Assembly: GCA_020062745.1 (NCBI GenBank)
Contig: JAGUVT010000033.1
Span: 1-57,559 of the forward strand
From: Deltaproteobacteria bacterium
Lineage (GTDB): Bacteria > Bacillota > Desulfotomaculia > Desulfotomaculales > JAGUVT01
DNA: 57,559 nt
Direction of reading: 5' to 3'
The notes under the pieces are model-generated. The model was not told the origin of the DNA. It saw only the letters and a list, made by a program, of their open reading frames with translations, and searched no databases. Below, piece by piece: positions 24,967-33,440 of this stretch. Both the position numbers and the translations under genes were made by a program. Numbering within the stretch: position 1 is the first letter of the stretch; the number at the start of each line of letters is the position of its first letter.

Positions 24967-25139
24967 GCCCCAATTGTATTCTAATCAGTGCGCAAAGGCT
25001 TAAGCTTGATCTCCGTATGACGGGGAACAGGAGCCTTTTTCCCGTTTTCAGGATTCACATACAGATCATGCCTTTTACCGTGGCGCCTCAAGTAGCAACC
25101 GGCATCCATCAGTTCTTTGATCAGTTCGCGTCGCTTCAT
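24959..25139 (-). pseudogene. hicA: HicA-family toxin with C-terminal frameshift
   Basis: The ORF as written spans 24981-25139 and gives 52 residues. It begins MKRRELIKELMDAGCYLRR and carries the HicA core HGKRHDLYVN and KAPVPRHTEIK, including the active-type His. It then ends KPLRTD. Shifting one base in AAGCCTTTG restores LCALIRIQLGLK and a stop at 24959, giving the ~59-residue length and C-terminal helix usual in HicA. HicA cleaves mRNA. Its ATG overlaps the hicB stop (ATGA). The shift may inactivate the toxin or be a sequence error. Confidence 0.75.
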
Positions 25140-25339
25140 ACCTCTATCTCTATATCTTCCGCTTGAGTTTCAACGTGCGGCAAAATCTCATCTTCAATCA
25201 TCAAATGATAAGCATCCCGGATGTTTTCTTTTAGTTCTAGAAGGGACTCGCCCTGGCTGAACACACCGGGGATTTCTCTTAACTTCCCGATATACCAGCC
25301 ATCGTCAATCCAATATTCCAGCGTAAAACGCCTCAACAT
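25136..25339 (-). CDS. hicB: HicB-family antitoxin
   Basis: This 67-residue protein has the HicB partial-RNase-H fold pattern. It reads YWIDDGWYIGKLREIPGVFSQGESLLELKENIRDAY, the region from beta strands into a helix. It lacks a C-terminal DNA-binding domain. ATG at 25339 follows GGGGGT, and a TTG at 25354 overlaps that site. Its stop overlaps the hicA start. Here the antitoxin precedes the toxin, the less usual order. A promoter similar to those of two other antitoxin genes lies at 25397-25425. Confidence 0.85.
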   Translation of the reverse strand: MLRRFTLEYWIDDGWYIGKLREIPGVFSQGESLLELKENIRDAYHLMIEDEILPHVETQAEDIEIEV

Positions 25340-25396
25340 AAACCATACCCCCAAACGCTAATGTTTTTAAGCAGAATCAGCATTCATTTATCAATT

Positions 25397-25425
25397 ATAG
25401 TAACATAATACGGCATAAGTGACAA
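25397..25425 (-). promoter_or_regulatory. Promoter of hicBA
   Basis: TTGTCA (25420-25425), 17 bases, then TACTAT (25397-25402) on the minus strand. The spacer holds TTATGCCGTATTAT, shared with the promoters at 20449 and 27853. Confidence 0.45.
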
Positions 25426-25505
25426 CGACTACCTCAAATTACAACCAGAATCATTGCATGGGTATCCGACAGATGTTATAATGCGACCGGCATCATTTTT
25501 TTCAG

Positions 25506-27566
25506 CTACCCGACGCCGAGGTAGTTTTCGGCTTTGCCGAAGCGGGCTTCGGCTTCCGGCATTAAAAGCCGGCTTTCCGGCTTCTGTAAAAACCGGTCTT
25601 CTTCCACCCAACGCTGCGCTTCGGCCCGGGCCAGATGGAGCAACTCCCAGTCCCGCAGGAGGTCGGCTATTTTAAAGTCGGGCAGGCCGGACTGGCGGGT
25701 GCCGCAGAATTCCCCCGGCCCGCGCAGGCGTAAGTCCTCTTCGGCCAGGGCGAAGCCGTCGCCGGTGCCGGTCATGGCCAGCAGGCGGGCTTTCGCTTCT
25801 TCGGTGCCGGGATTGGATACCAGGATACAGTATGACTGGTGGGCGCTTCGCCCCACCCGGCCCCGCAACTGGTGCAGTTGGGCCAGGCCGAAGCGGTCGG
25901 CGTCTAAAATCACCATCACCGCGGCGCCTGGCACATCCACCCCCACCTCGATGACGGTGGTGGACACCAGAACATCGATCTCCCTCCGGCGAAACGCCGC
26001 CATTACCGCTTCCTTCTCATCGGCCTTCAGACGCCCGTGCAGAAGGCCCACCCGGTAATTCTCAAGCTCTTTTTCGCTTAAAGACGCCGCCAGTTCCACG
26101 GCGGCCTGGATGTCCATCTTCTCCGATTCTTCCACCAGGGGGCAGACGATATACGCCTGCCGCCCCTGCCCCACCTGTTCTTCAATCAACCGGTACACCC
26201 GCCCCAGTTGCCGCCGCGAAACCGCGTAGGTCTTTACCGGCCGCCGGCCCGGCGGCAGTTCGTCAATCACCGAAATGTCCAGGTCGCCGTAAAGGGTAAG
26301 GGCCAGGGTGCGCGGTATGGGGGTGGCGGTCATCACCAGGGTGTCCGGCAGGCGGCCCTTATACTGCAGCACGGCCCGCTGGCGCACGCCGAAGCGGTGC
26401 TGCTCGTCAATCACGGCCAGGGCCAGGTTTTTGAATGCCACCCCTTCCTGAATCAGGGCATGGGTGCCCACCACCACCGGACACGCGCCGGCCCGCACCT
26501 GCTCCAGTAGTTCTTCCCGTTCCTGCCGGCGGGTGCTGCCGGTGAGCAAACAAACCGGCACGCCCAAGTCCGCAAAAGACTTCTTTAAGTTCAGGTAGTG
26601 CTGCTCGGCCAGGATTTCCGTAGGCGCCATCAGCGCCCCCTGCAGGCCGCCGTCCACCGCCTTAAGCAGGGCCAGGGCGCAGATCACCGTTTTGCCCGAC
26701 CCGACATCGCCCTGCAGAAGCCGGCACATGGGAGCCGGTTCTGCCATATCGCCGGAAATCTCGGCCCACACCCTTTCCTGGGCGGCCGTCAGGGAATACG
26801 GCAATTGTTTCAGAAAACGTTTCACCAGAAGGCCGCCGCCCCGGTAATGGAAAGGTTTCTTTTGCCGCTCCACGCCCTGCCGGCGGGCGGCCAGAAGCAG
26901 TTGGAAGAGAAACAGCTCTTCAAAAATGAAGCGCCGCCTGGCCTGTCCGGCATCTTCCATGGTATCCGGAAAATGCGCCTGGAACAGGGCCCGCTCCCGG
27001 GGCATCAGAGAGTGGTTTTCCAGCAGCGATGCCGGCAATAATTCCGCCACCCGGCCCGCTATGCTGTCCAGGGCCGCCTTCACCACCGACCGGAGCAGGC
27101 GCTGGTTCAACTGCCCGGTGAGCGGGTAGACGGGCACGATTCGCCCGGCGTGAAGCAGCCGGTCTTCCCCGTCGTCCAGTTCGTAATCCTCCACCTTTAA
27201 CTGGGTGGCACCGAAGCCTTTCTCTATTTTGCCGGTCAGCAGCACCGGCGCGCCGGGCGGCAGGTTTTTCTTCACATAGGGCTGGTTGTACCAGACGGCG
27301 TAGAAAATATTCATACCGTCGTTTACGGCCAGTTTGGTAATGGTCAGCCCGCGCCTGGGTTTAAGATCCTGGCCGGCCAGGACAGTGCCCCGGACGGTGG
27401 CCGTCTCCCCCTGGCCGTAGGCGGAAACCGGCAGCAAACGGCTGCGGTCGTCGTAGCGGCGGGGAAAGTGGTAAAGCAGGTCCGCCACCGTGTTGATGCC
27501 CAGCTTCTGCAAAGCCGCCGCCCGCCGGGGACCGACCATCTTCAGGTAGCGCACGGAATTATGCAT
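25506..27566 (-). CDS. recG: ATP-dependent DNA helicase RecG
   Basis: RecG remodels stalled forks and Holliday junctions. An N-terminal wedge/OB domain (about residues 50-150) precedes superfamily 2 helicase motifs: GDVGSGKT (Walker A), DEQHRFG (a DEQH box) and TATPIPRTLALTLYG (motif III). The later STTVIEVGVDVP and QLRGRVGR segments are motifs V and VI. The length of 686 residues is normal. The ATG at 27566 overlaps the stop of the DUF433 gene as TAATG. Confidence 0.97.
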   Translation of the reverse strand: MHNSVRYLKMVGPRRAAALQKLGINTVADLLYHFPRRYDDRSRLLPVSAYGQGETATVRGTVLAGQDLKPRRGLTITKLAVNDGMNIFYAVWYNQPYVKKNLPPGAPVLLTGKIEKGFGATQLKVEDYELDDGEDRLLHAGRIVPVYPLTGQLNQRLLRSVVKAALDSIAGRVAELLPASLLENHSLMPRERALFQAHFPDTMEDAGQARRRFIFEELFLFQLLLAARRQGVERQKKPFHYRGGGLLVKRFLKQLPYSLTAAQERVWAEISGDMAEPAPMCRLLQGDVGSGKTVICALALLKAVDGGLQGALMAPTEILAEQHYLNLKKSFADLGVPVCLLTGSTRRQEREELLEQVRAGACPVVVGTHALIQEGVAFKNLALAVIDEQHRFGVRQRAVLQYKGRLPDTLVMTATPIPRTLALTLYGDLDISVIDELPPGRRPVKTYAVSRRQLGRVYRLIEEQVGQGRQAYIVCPLVEESEKMDIQAAVELAASLSEKELENYRVGLLHGRLKADEKEAVMAAFRRREIDVLVSTTVIEVGVDVPGAAVMVILDADRFGLAQLHQLRGRVGRSAHQSYCILVSNPGTEEAKARLLAMTGTGDGFALAEEDLRLRGPGEFCGTRQSGLPDFKIADLLRDWELLHLARAEAQRWVEEDRFLQKPESRLLMPEAEARFGKAENYLGVG

Positions 27567-27796
27567 TAAAAACCTCCGGCGGCTGCGACCTCAAATTCTG
27601 ATAGTTCACGAGCATAACTAAGGCAGGCAGTAATTTGTTCCTTAGTGAGGTCGGGAAATTCTTCTATGATTTCATCAACGCCTTTTCCTGCTGCCAAATA
27701 CCCTAAAACAAGACTAACTGGAATTCTGGTCCCTTTAATACGAGGCTTGCCCCTTAACACATCCGGTGTGCTTATAATATGAATCTTCCAGTCCAT
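27566..27796 (-). CDS. DUF433 protein, orphan antitoxin-like
   Basis: This 76-residue protein is a typical DUF433 member, with the core GKPRIKGTRIPVSLVLGYLAAG and a C-terminal helix-turn-helix-like DEIIEEFPDLTKEQITACL. DUF433 proteins are often antitoxins beside a DUF5615 PIN-like toxin. No such toxin is adjacent here, and recG follows with overlapping start and stop codons. ATG at 27796 follows AAAGGAGG. Its promoter resembles those of the other antitoxin genes in the window. Confidence 0.85.
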   Translation of the reverse strand: MDWKIHIISTPDVLRGKPRIKGTRIPVSLVLGYLAAGKGVDEIIEEFPDLTKEQITACLSYARELSEFEVAAAGGF

Positions 27797-27852
27797 ACAT
27801 TATCCTCCTTTCATAAGCTTACTATTGCTAAAAGCACCTTTTGCTACCCTGT

Positions 27853-27882
27853 AATATAACATAAATACGGTATAAATAACAA
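27853..27882 (-). promoter_or_regulatory. Promoter of the DUF433-recG pair
   Basis: TTGTTA (27877-27882), 18 bases, then TATATT (27853-27858) on the minus strand. The spacer contains TTATACCGTATTTAT. Confidence 0.45.
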
Positions 27883-27933
27883 CGTTTGCCGGATGCTGAT
27901 ATTTATTATTTGCTTTTGTACAACAAGAACGGC

Positions 27934-27962
27934 TTGCGGTAAACCGGGACTTCTGCTAGAAT
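27934..27962 (+). promoter_or_regulatory. Sigma-A promoter of rpmB
   Basis: TTGCGG (27934-27939), 17 bases, then TAGAAT (27957-27962), about 70 bases before the rpmB start. The intervening leader contains three CGGTAGT repeat units (27978-27997). Confidence 0.65.
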
Positions 27963-28030
27963 AGACAGGTGGCAATTCGGTAGTCGGTAGTCGGTAGAAA
28001 AACTGACAGCTTATTCGCGGAGGTGTAAGT

Positions 28031-28222
28031 ATGGCCAGAAAATGTGCCGTTTGCGGCAAAGGGGTAACGGTCGGAATCAAGTTGAGCCACTCGCATATCC
28101 GGACCAAGCGGGTTTGGGTTCCCAATCTGCAGCGGATTAAAATCATTCTCAACGGCGCGCCGAGGAAGGTTTCCGTATGTACTTCCTGTATCAGGAGCGG
28201 CCGGGTTAAACGGGCTATATAG
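28031..28222 (+). CDS. rpmB: 50S ribosomal protein L28
   Basis: This 63-residue ribosomal protein has MARKCAVCGKG at the start and VSVCTSCIRSGRV at the end. The two Cys pairs fit the zinc-binding form of L28. ATG at 28031 follows GGAGG. It stands alone with its own promoter. It converges on the NAPRT-like gene with a 2-base gap. Confidence 0.97.
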   Translation: MARKCAVCGKGVTVGIKLSHSHIRTKRVWVPNLQRIKIILNGAPRKVSVCTSCIRSGRVKRAI

Positions 28223-28224
28223 TT

Positions 28225-29271
28225 TTAAGTTGTCTCATGTTTTACCTGCTGCAGGCGGGGGCTGGGCGTGCGGCCGGGTATGCGCCCGCGCTTGGCCACA
28301 GGCCGTCCGTTTACTTCTTTTAAATCCATGGTCATGTCAATCGGCGGCGCTCCGGAAATATAACTGCCCACGCCGAACACATCGGCGCCGGCGGCCAGCA
28401 GGCCGGTAATGCGTTCCGGGGTCAGGCCGCCCGATACCAGAATCTGCACGTGCGCAAAGCCCGCCTGATCCAACCGCACCCGCAGTTCTCTGACCAGGCC
28501 GGCCGTTACCCCGCCCCGCTCGCCGGGAGTATCCAGGCGGACACCGGCCAGTTTTTCTTTTAAAACTGCGGCCACCCGCAGCGATTCCTCCACCTCGTCC
28601 TTAAAGGTGTCCACCAGGATGATGGTGGGAGCGTCGGGCGGCATTATCCGCTGGTAGGTCTGAGCCACCGGTAAAGTGTCGCCGACAATCAAAATGACGG
28701 CGTGGGGCACGGTGCCCACCGGCTCCCGGCCGGCAAGCTTGGCTCCCAGGACGCAACTGGCCCCGTCCGCGCCGCCTGCAATCGCCGCCCGTTCCATTAC
28801 CGGCGCCACTGCCGGATGCACGTGGCGCGCCCCGAAACAAATCACCTGCTTCGACCCCGCCGCCTCCTTGCAGCGACGGGCCGCCGCGGCCCACCCGCTG
28901 GAGCTGGCCAGGATGCCCAAAACAGCCGTCTCGTAAATGCCGAAATCATCATACGGCCCGGCCAGCCTCATTACCACTTCTTTTTCTGCAAAAGGCTCCC
29001 CTTCCGGCAGGGACCAGATTTCCACGGGCAGCCCGGCTAATAAATTCTTGCACTCTTCCACGCCGGCCAGAATCCCCGCCCGGCCGGCAAATATTTCCGC
29101 CGTCACGGGCGTTTTCTGCAGACCCAGGTGCGTCAATATTTCCCGTGTTTTGATAAAATAAATGTCGGTGGTAAGACCCCGGATAATCTCCTCACTGCTG
29201 GCGGAAAAAAGCCTGCCCGCCGGAGAAATTTTTATTCCGGCCACTTCTCCCAGCGATTTAATCTGTTCCAT
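28225..29271 (-). CDS. Nicotinate phosphoribosyltransferase-like protein
   Basis: The family joins nicotinate and PRPP to make nicotinate mononucleotide for NAD salvage. The 348-residue protein has the N-terminal TTDIYFIKTREIL, a central FGARHVHPAVAPVMERAAIAGGADG and a C-terminal phosphate site VSGGLTPERITGLLAAGADVFGVG. ATG at 29271 lies just after the ribH stop with GAGGG upstream. It is the last gene of the rib operon. A salvage role is most likely, though the link with riboflavin genes could mean a related nucleobase or cofactor step. Confidence 0.85.
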   Translation of the reverse strand: MEQIKSLGEVAGIKISPAGRLFSASSEEIIRGLTTDIYFIKTREILTHLGLQKTPVTAEIFAGRAGILAGVEECKNLLAGLPVEIWSLPEGEPFAEKEVVMRLAGPYDDFGIYETAVLGILASSSGWAAAARRCKEAAGSKQVICFGARHVHPAVAPVMERAAIAGGADGASCVLGAKLAGREPVGTVPHAVILIVGDTLPVAQTYQRIMPPDAPTIILVDTFKDEVEESLRVAAVLKEKLAGVRLDTPGERGGVTAGLVRELRVRLDQAGFAHVQILVSGGLTPERITGLLAAGADVFGVGSYISGAPPIDMTMDLKEVNGRPVAKRGRIPGRTPSPRLQQVKHETT

Positions 29272-29272
29272 G

Positions 29273-29743
29273 CTAGCCCTCAAATTTTTTGAGCAGGTTG
29301 GCCATTTCAATGGCCGTTACGGCGGCGTCCCAGCCCTTGTTGCCGGCTTTGGTGCCGGCGCGTTCGATAGCCTGTTCAATGGTTTCGGTGGTAATTACTC
29401 CGAATATAACCGGAACACCGCTGTCCAGGCCGATTTTAGCTATTCCTTTGGACACTTCGGCGGCAATGTAATCAAAATGGGGGGTGGAGCCGCGTATTAC
29501 GGCGCCCAGGCAGATAACCGCATCATAACAGCGGGTGTCCACCATTTTTTTGGCTGCCAGCGGAATCTCAAAAGAGCCCGGCACCCAGGCAACAGCGATA
29601 TCCTGATCCGCCACGCCGTGCCGGTTAAGGGCGTCTAAAGCCCCGCTCACCAGCTTGTTGGTAATAAACTCGTTAAACCGGCCGGCCACCAGGCCGAAGC
29701 GCAAGCCCTGGCCCAGCAGGTGGCCCTCAAACAGTTTCGGCAT
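29273..29743 (-). CDS. ribH: 6,7-dimethyl-8-ribityllumazine synthase
   Basis: RibH condenses 5-amino-6-ribitylaminouracil with dihydroxybutanone phosphate, the penultimate riboflavin step. Motifs are [29 protein letters not shown] and [17 protein letters not shown] at 29743 follows AAGGAG, giving 156 residues. The longer frame to 29917 would overlap ribBA and is rejected. It lies between ribBA and the NAPRT-like gene. Confidence 0.97.
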   Translation of the reverse strand: MPKLFEGHLLGQGLRFGLVAGRFNEFITNKLVSGALDALNRHGVADQDIAVAWVPGSFEIPLAAKKMVDTRCYDAVICLGAVIRGSTPHFDYIAAEVSKGIAKIGLDSGVPVIFGVITTETIEQAIERAGTKAGNKGWDAAVTAIEMANLLKKFEG

Positions 29744-29780
29744 AAGTACAACCACTCCTTTGCAATAAGCTATAAACCGA

Positions 29781-30986
29781 CTACTGACCACCGATATTAA
29801 GCAGGTGACCCAGCTTATTTTTCTTGGTGGCAAGGTAAAAACTGTTGCATATGCCCGGACTGGTTTCAATCGGAACCCGTTCCACCACCTGCAGTCCGTG
29901 ACCCTCCAGGCCGGCAATTTTACGGGGGTTGTTGGTCATCAAGCGAATTTTTTTCAGCCCCAGGTCGGCCAGAATCTGGGCGCCGATGCCGTAATCCCTG
30001 AGATCGGCGGCAAAGCCCAGCGCCTCGTTGGCCTCAACGGTATCTTTACCCTGATCCTGCAGTTTGTAGGCACGTATTTTATTCAATAAGCCGATCCCCC
30101 GCCCTTCCTGGCGCATGTAAAGCAATACCCCCGTGCCTTCGTCAGCGATCATTTTCATCGCCCGGGCCAGTTGTTCCCCGCAGTCGCAGCGGGTGGAACT
30201 GAAAACATCGCCGGTCAGGCATTCGGAATGTACCCGTACCAGGGGTGCCTCCATCTGATCCAGGGCGCCCCGGACCAGCGCCAGGTGTCCTTTGCCGTCC
30301 AGGATGCTTTCATACGCTACGGCAGTAAACTCGCCGTATTTAGTCGGCAGCCGGGCCGTATCCACCTGCCGGATCAGGCGTTCGGTACGCCGCCGGTACT
30401 GAATCAGATCGGCAATGGTGATGATTTTTAAGTCATGCTTCTGAACAAACTGCATCAACTCGGGTACCCGGGCCATGGTGCCGTCTTCCTTCATGATTTC
30501 ACAGATTACACCGGCCGGGTAGAGACCGGCCAGCCTGGCCAGATCTACCGCTGCTTCAGTATGGCCGGCCCGTCTCAAAACACCCCCTTCTTTGGCCCTC
30601 AAAGGAAAAATGTGGCCGGGACGGCGCAGGTCGGACGGCCTGGTTTCCGGATTGATCACAGCCCGCACGGTAGCAGCCCGTTCGTGGGCGGAGATGCCGG
30701 TAGTGGTATTTTTGGCGTCTATCGAAATGGTAAAAGCTGTATTGTGGGAATCGGTATTATGGGGAACCATGTCGGGCAATTCCAGTTCATCCAGACGCTT
30801 GCCGATAACAGGCAGGCAGATCAGGCCGCGCCCGTGACCGGCCATGAAGTTTATTGCTTCCGGAGTTACCTTTTCGGCAGCCATAATCAGGTCGCCTTCA
30901 TTTTCCCGGTCCTCGTCATCCACCGCCACCAGCATCCTGCCCTGACGGATTTCTTCAATTGCTTCTTCAATGGTGCTGAATTTCAT
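29781..30986 (-). CDS. ribBA: Bifunctional DHBP synthase / GTP cyclohydrolase II
   Basis: The N-terminal half makes 3,4-dihydroxy-2-butanone 4-phosphate ([11 protein letters not shown], then [12 protein letters not shown]). The C-terminal half opens GTP to begin riboflavin synthesis. That half shows the zinc site in [16 protein letters not shown] and the [13 protein letters not shown] motif. The length of 401 residues is standard for RibBA. ATG at 30986 begins [17 protein letters not shown] large repeat-bearing gap separates it from ribE. Confidence 0.97.
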   Translation of the reverse strand: MKFSTIEEAIEEIRQGRMLVAVDDEDRENEGDLIMAAEKVTPEAINFMAGHGRGLICLPVIGKRLDELELPDMVPHNTDSHNTAFTISIDAKNTTTGISAHERAATVRAVINPETRPSDLRRPGHIFPLRAKEGGVLRRAGHTEAAVDLARLAGLYPAGVICEIMKEDGTMARVPELMQFVQKHDLKIITIADLIQYRRRTERLIRQVDTARLPTKYGEFTAVAYESILDGKGHLALVRGALDQMEAPLVRVHSECLTGDVFSSTRCDCGEQLARAMKMIADEGTGVLLYMRQEGRGIGLLNKIRAYKLQDQGKDTVEANEALGFAADLRDYGIGAQILADLGLKKIRLMTNNPRKIAGLEGHGLQVVERVPIETSPGICNSFYLATKKNKLGHLLNIGGQ

Positions 30987-31015
30987 TATTTCTCGCCACG
31001 CTTTCCAAAAATTTT

Positions 31016-31160
31016 AGCCACAGAGGACACAGAGAAATATTTTAGAGAATTCAGGAGTCAGTAGCCAGAATTCAGAATAACTATAAGCTATAAGCCGTCA
31101 GCAAAAACCTGGGGAATCGATTTCTCTTTATTTTACTGAAAGCTGATTGCTGACGGCTTA
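31016..31160. repeat. Repeat cluster between ribE and ribBA with 14-bp inverted arms
   Basis: Three elements occur here. AGCCACAGAGGACACAGAGAA (31016-31036) recurs at 46554. A degenerate AGAAGTCAG-family copy lies at 31045-31080. TAAGCCGTCAGCAA (31091-31104) has its perfect complement at 31147-31160, with a 42-base loop. On the operon mRNA the last would fold into a long hairpin. Confidence 0.75.
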
Positions 31161-31164
31161 AGAA

Positions 31165-31815
31165 TCAGGCAAAGCCGTGCTCGGCCAGAAAATCCAGGGT
31201 GATTTTCGATTCCCTTCCGGTTTCCTGCCGGCCGCCCAGAAACTTTTCCACGTACTTGCCGATAATATCGGATTCCAGGTTAACCGTATGGCCGATCTTT
31301 TTATGGCCTAAAGTAGTGTTGCGGGCAGTATGCGGAATCAGCGATACTGAAAACTGCCCGCCGGCAACTTCCACCACCGTCAGGCTGATGCCGTCCACGG
31401 CCACCGACCCCTTTTCGATCAGGTAACGGGTTACTGCCGCCGGCGCCTGAATGGTTACGACAACCGCGATATCATGCTTCTCCTGCCGCACAATGGTACC
31501 GGTGCCGTCGATATGACCGCTGACCAGATGCCCGCCCAGCCGTTCTCCCAAACGCAGAGACCGCTCCAGGTTCACAAAAGAACCCGGTTTTAGCCGGCCC
31601 AAATCGGTTCTGGCAAGGGTTTCGGCCATAACATCGGCGGTAAAGCCCCGGTCGGAAAAAGCAGTAGCCGTCAGACAGACGCCATTAACCGCAATGCTGT
31701 CTCCCACCCGCATATCTTCCAGTATATTACGGGCGCCGATAACCAGTTGCGCCGAATCGGCGCCCCGGTTTATTTTTTGCAGTATACCCAGTTCTTCAAT
31801 TATACCGGTAAACAT
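31165..31815 (-). CDS. ribE: Riboflavin synthase, alpha subunit
   Basis: This enzyme dismutates two lumazines into riboflavin. The protein is two tandem lumazine-binding domains, the first starting MFTGIIEELG with GDSIAVNGVCLTA, the second with VSGHIDGTG and GSVAVDGISLTVV. The length of 216 residues is normal. I used the ATG at 31815, which gives the universal MFTGIIEE start, and the upstream frame to 31836 was rejected. It overlaps the end of ribD by 16 bases. Confidence 0.97.
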   Translation of the reverse strand: MFTGIIEELGILQKINRGADSAQLVIGARNILEDMRVGDSIAVNGVCLTATAFSDRGFTADVMAETLARTDLGRLKPGSFVNLERSLRLGERLGGHLVSGHIDGTGTIVRQEKHDIAVVVTIQAPAAVTRYLIEKGSVAVDGISLTVVEVAGGQFSVSLIPHTARNTTLGHKKIGHTVNLESDIIGKYVEKFLGGRQETGRESKITLDFLAEHGFA

Positions 31816-32972
31816 AATCCACTCCGTTGAAAGCAATCGTTAAGGTACTGGAGAAACGCGCCGCCGGCAATATAACCTTCGATACAGATGTCCGCTCCGA
31901 ATCTGTTGACCGTTACCTGCTCCAATAAAACCGCCTGATCGGGCTCGTCTACTCCGGCGCCGCCGACCGGACCGGGAGCAGTCCGCCCGCCGATAATACG
32001 CGGCGCCACAAACCACACTACTTTATCCACTATACCGGCCGCCAGGGCCGAGCCGTGCACTTCGGCCCCTCCCTCGATGAGGACGCTGGTAATCCCCTGC
32101 CGGCCTAATTCTTTCATCAGTTCTTTTAGATCCACCCGCGGGCCGTCGCCGGCCGCCAGCGTCTGCGCCCCGGCCTGCCTTAAAGCAGCCAGCCTTTCGG
32201 CCGGAGCAGCTGTGGTAGCAACAATAATTGTCCGGGCTGCCGAATGCCGGCCGAGTACCCTTGCTTCCAAAGGGGTACGGGCCGTACTGTCCAGAACAAT
32301 CCGCACCGGGTCCCGGCCGCCGCCGTCCGGCAGGCGGGCGGTCAGCAACGGGTCGTCGGCCAGCACGGTGCCTGCTCCGACCATAATGGCATCGTACCAG
32401 TCCCGCAACTGATGGCCGTAAGACCGGGCCGCCGGCCCGGTAATCCAGCGGGATTTACCCGTGCGGGTAGCAATCCTGCCGTCCAGGCTCATAGCCGCCT
32501 TGGCCACTACAAAAGGCATTTTAGTAGTAATGTACTTGATAAAAACTTCATTCAGCCCGGCTGCCTCCGCTGCCAGTACGCCGACGGTAACCGCCAGCCC
32601 CGCCCCGCGCAGGCGTTCAATTCCCCTGCCGGCCACCAGCGGGTTGGGGTCTTTCATCGCTACCACTACTCTTTTTACTCCGGCTGAAATGACCAGTTCG
32701 GTACAGGGGCCGGTGCGTCCATGGTGGCAGCAGGGTTCCAGGTTAACGTACAGGGTAGCGCTTCTGGACGCTTCGCCGGCGGCGTGCAAGGCCAGAACTT
32801 CGGCATGGGGCTCACCGGCACGGGCATGGTAGCCCTCGCCAATCACCCGATCGTCCCTGACCACCACTGCTCCCACCATCGGGTTCGGGCTGGTACGGCC
32901 GCGCGCCCGGGCCGCCAGGTCCAACGCCATCTGCATATAGTGCCGGTCTAAAGCACGGTCACCGGTAATCAA
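31800..32972 (-). CDS. ribD: Bifunctional riboflavin deaminase/reductase
   Basis: The N-terminal half deaminates the pyrimidine intermediate: zinc ligands are in HAEVLAL and in NLEPCCHHGRTGPC. The C-terminal half is the NADPH reductase (KAAMSLDGRIAT, VLIEGGAEVHGS). TTG at 32972 is 11 bases after AAGGTGG and gives MITGDRALDRHYMQ. An ATG at 32936 is also possible. The frame extends to 33068, but those extra residues are encoded by a dispersed repeat. It opens the rib operon. I saw no FMN riboswitch upstream. Confidence 0.93.
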   Translation of the reverse strand: MITGDRALDRHYMQMALDLAARARGRTSPNPMVGAVVVRDDRVIGEGYHARAGEPHAEVLALHAAGEASRSATLYVNLEPCCHHGRTGPCTELVISAGVKRVVVAMKDPNPLVAGRGIERLRGAGLAVTVGVLAAEAAGLNEVFIKYITTKMPFVVAKAAMSLDGRIATRTGKSRWITGPAARSYGHQLRDWYDAIMVGAGTVLADDPLLTARLPDGGGRDPVRIVLDSTARTPLEARVLGRHSAARTIIVATTAAPAERLAALRQAGAQTLAAGDGPRVDLKELMKELGRQGITSVLIEGGAEVHGSALAAGIVDKVVWFVAPRIIGGRTAPGPVGGAGVDEPDQAVLLEQVTVNRFGADICIEGYIAGGAFLQYLNDCFQRSGLCLPV

Positions 32973-33016
32973 TCCGAGAAAGACCACCTTTTCATCATAA
33001 CGAGCCAGTAACGAGC

Positions 33017-33037
33017 CAGGGGACGGTTCTCTGTCAC
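33017..33037. repeat. Inverted copy of the GTGACAG...CCGTCCCC repeat
   Basis: The plus strand reads CAGGGGACGGTTCTCTGTC plus AC, the complement of most of the unit at 20619-20643. It lies just before ribD. Confidence 0.7.
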
Positions 33038-33113
33038 ACTCCTGGTTATTGCTAACAGACAGGGGCAATTAATTTTCAGGATAGTAGCAGGATAGTAGAA
33101 AGAAGAAAAGGTG

Positions 33114-33159
33114 CTTTTCTTTTCTACTGGCTCCTGGACTCTGACTTCTGTATTCTGAT
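33114..33159. repeat. Inverted copy of the AGAAGTCAG-family repeat
   Basis: The complement of this stretch reads AATACAGAAGTCAGAGTCC followed by AGGAGCCAGTAGAAAAG. That is almost identical to the element at 13177. Another, looser copy is at 33369-33412 beyond the small zinc-ribbon gene. Confidence 0.75.
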
Positions 33160-33204
33160 CTTATGATACACGTGCAAACAAACTTTATCAAATTTTTTTG
33201 ACCG

Positions 33205-33336
33205 CTATTTTTTGCCTTTTATTTCTTTCGGCTCCTTGTTCAGCTTGTCCTTGGCCGCCCCGCAGTTTTTACACTTGCCCGGTTTGCAGCGGGCCTCCAG
33301 CGCCGCTCCGCACTCCGCACATTTCCACACCGCCAC
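33205..33336 (-). CDS. Mini zinc ribbon, RCKP-type rubredoxin-like
   Basis: This 43-residue ORF reads MAVWKCAECGAALEARCKPG, then KCKNCGAAKDKLNKEPK and a basic end. The Cys spacing CxxC...RCKPxKCxxCG matches the RCKP-type rubredoxin-like domain that I know only as a named family of unknown role. GTG at 33336 lies 6 bases after GGGGGTGA, and a GTG at 33330 is an alternative. It sits between rpe and ribD, flanked on both sides by dispersed repeats. Metal binding is likely and function is unknown. Confidence 0.75.
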   Translation of the reverse strand: MAVWKCAECGAALEARCKPGKCKNCGAAKDKLNKEPKEIKGKK

Positions 33337-33440
33337 CTCGTCTCACCCCCAACGAAAATTTTGCCATAGAGAATTCAGAAGTCAGAAGGCAGAATCCAGT
33401 AAAAAAGAAAAGTCAACAAGGAGCTTTTATTTCCTTCTTT

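Noticed and set aside
32973-33068. N-terminal extension of ribD
   Set aside because: Those residues are encoded by a dispersed repeat, and homologues begin near the TTG or ATG used here.
33037-33204. FMN riboswitch upstream of ribD
   Set aside because: The conserved FMN aptamer segments are not seen. The gap is filled by dispersed repeats.
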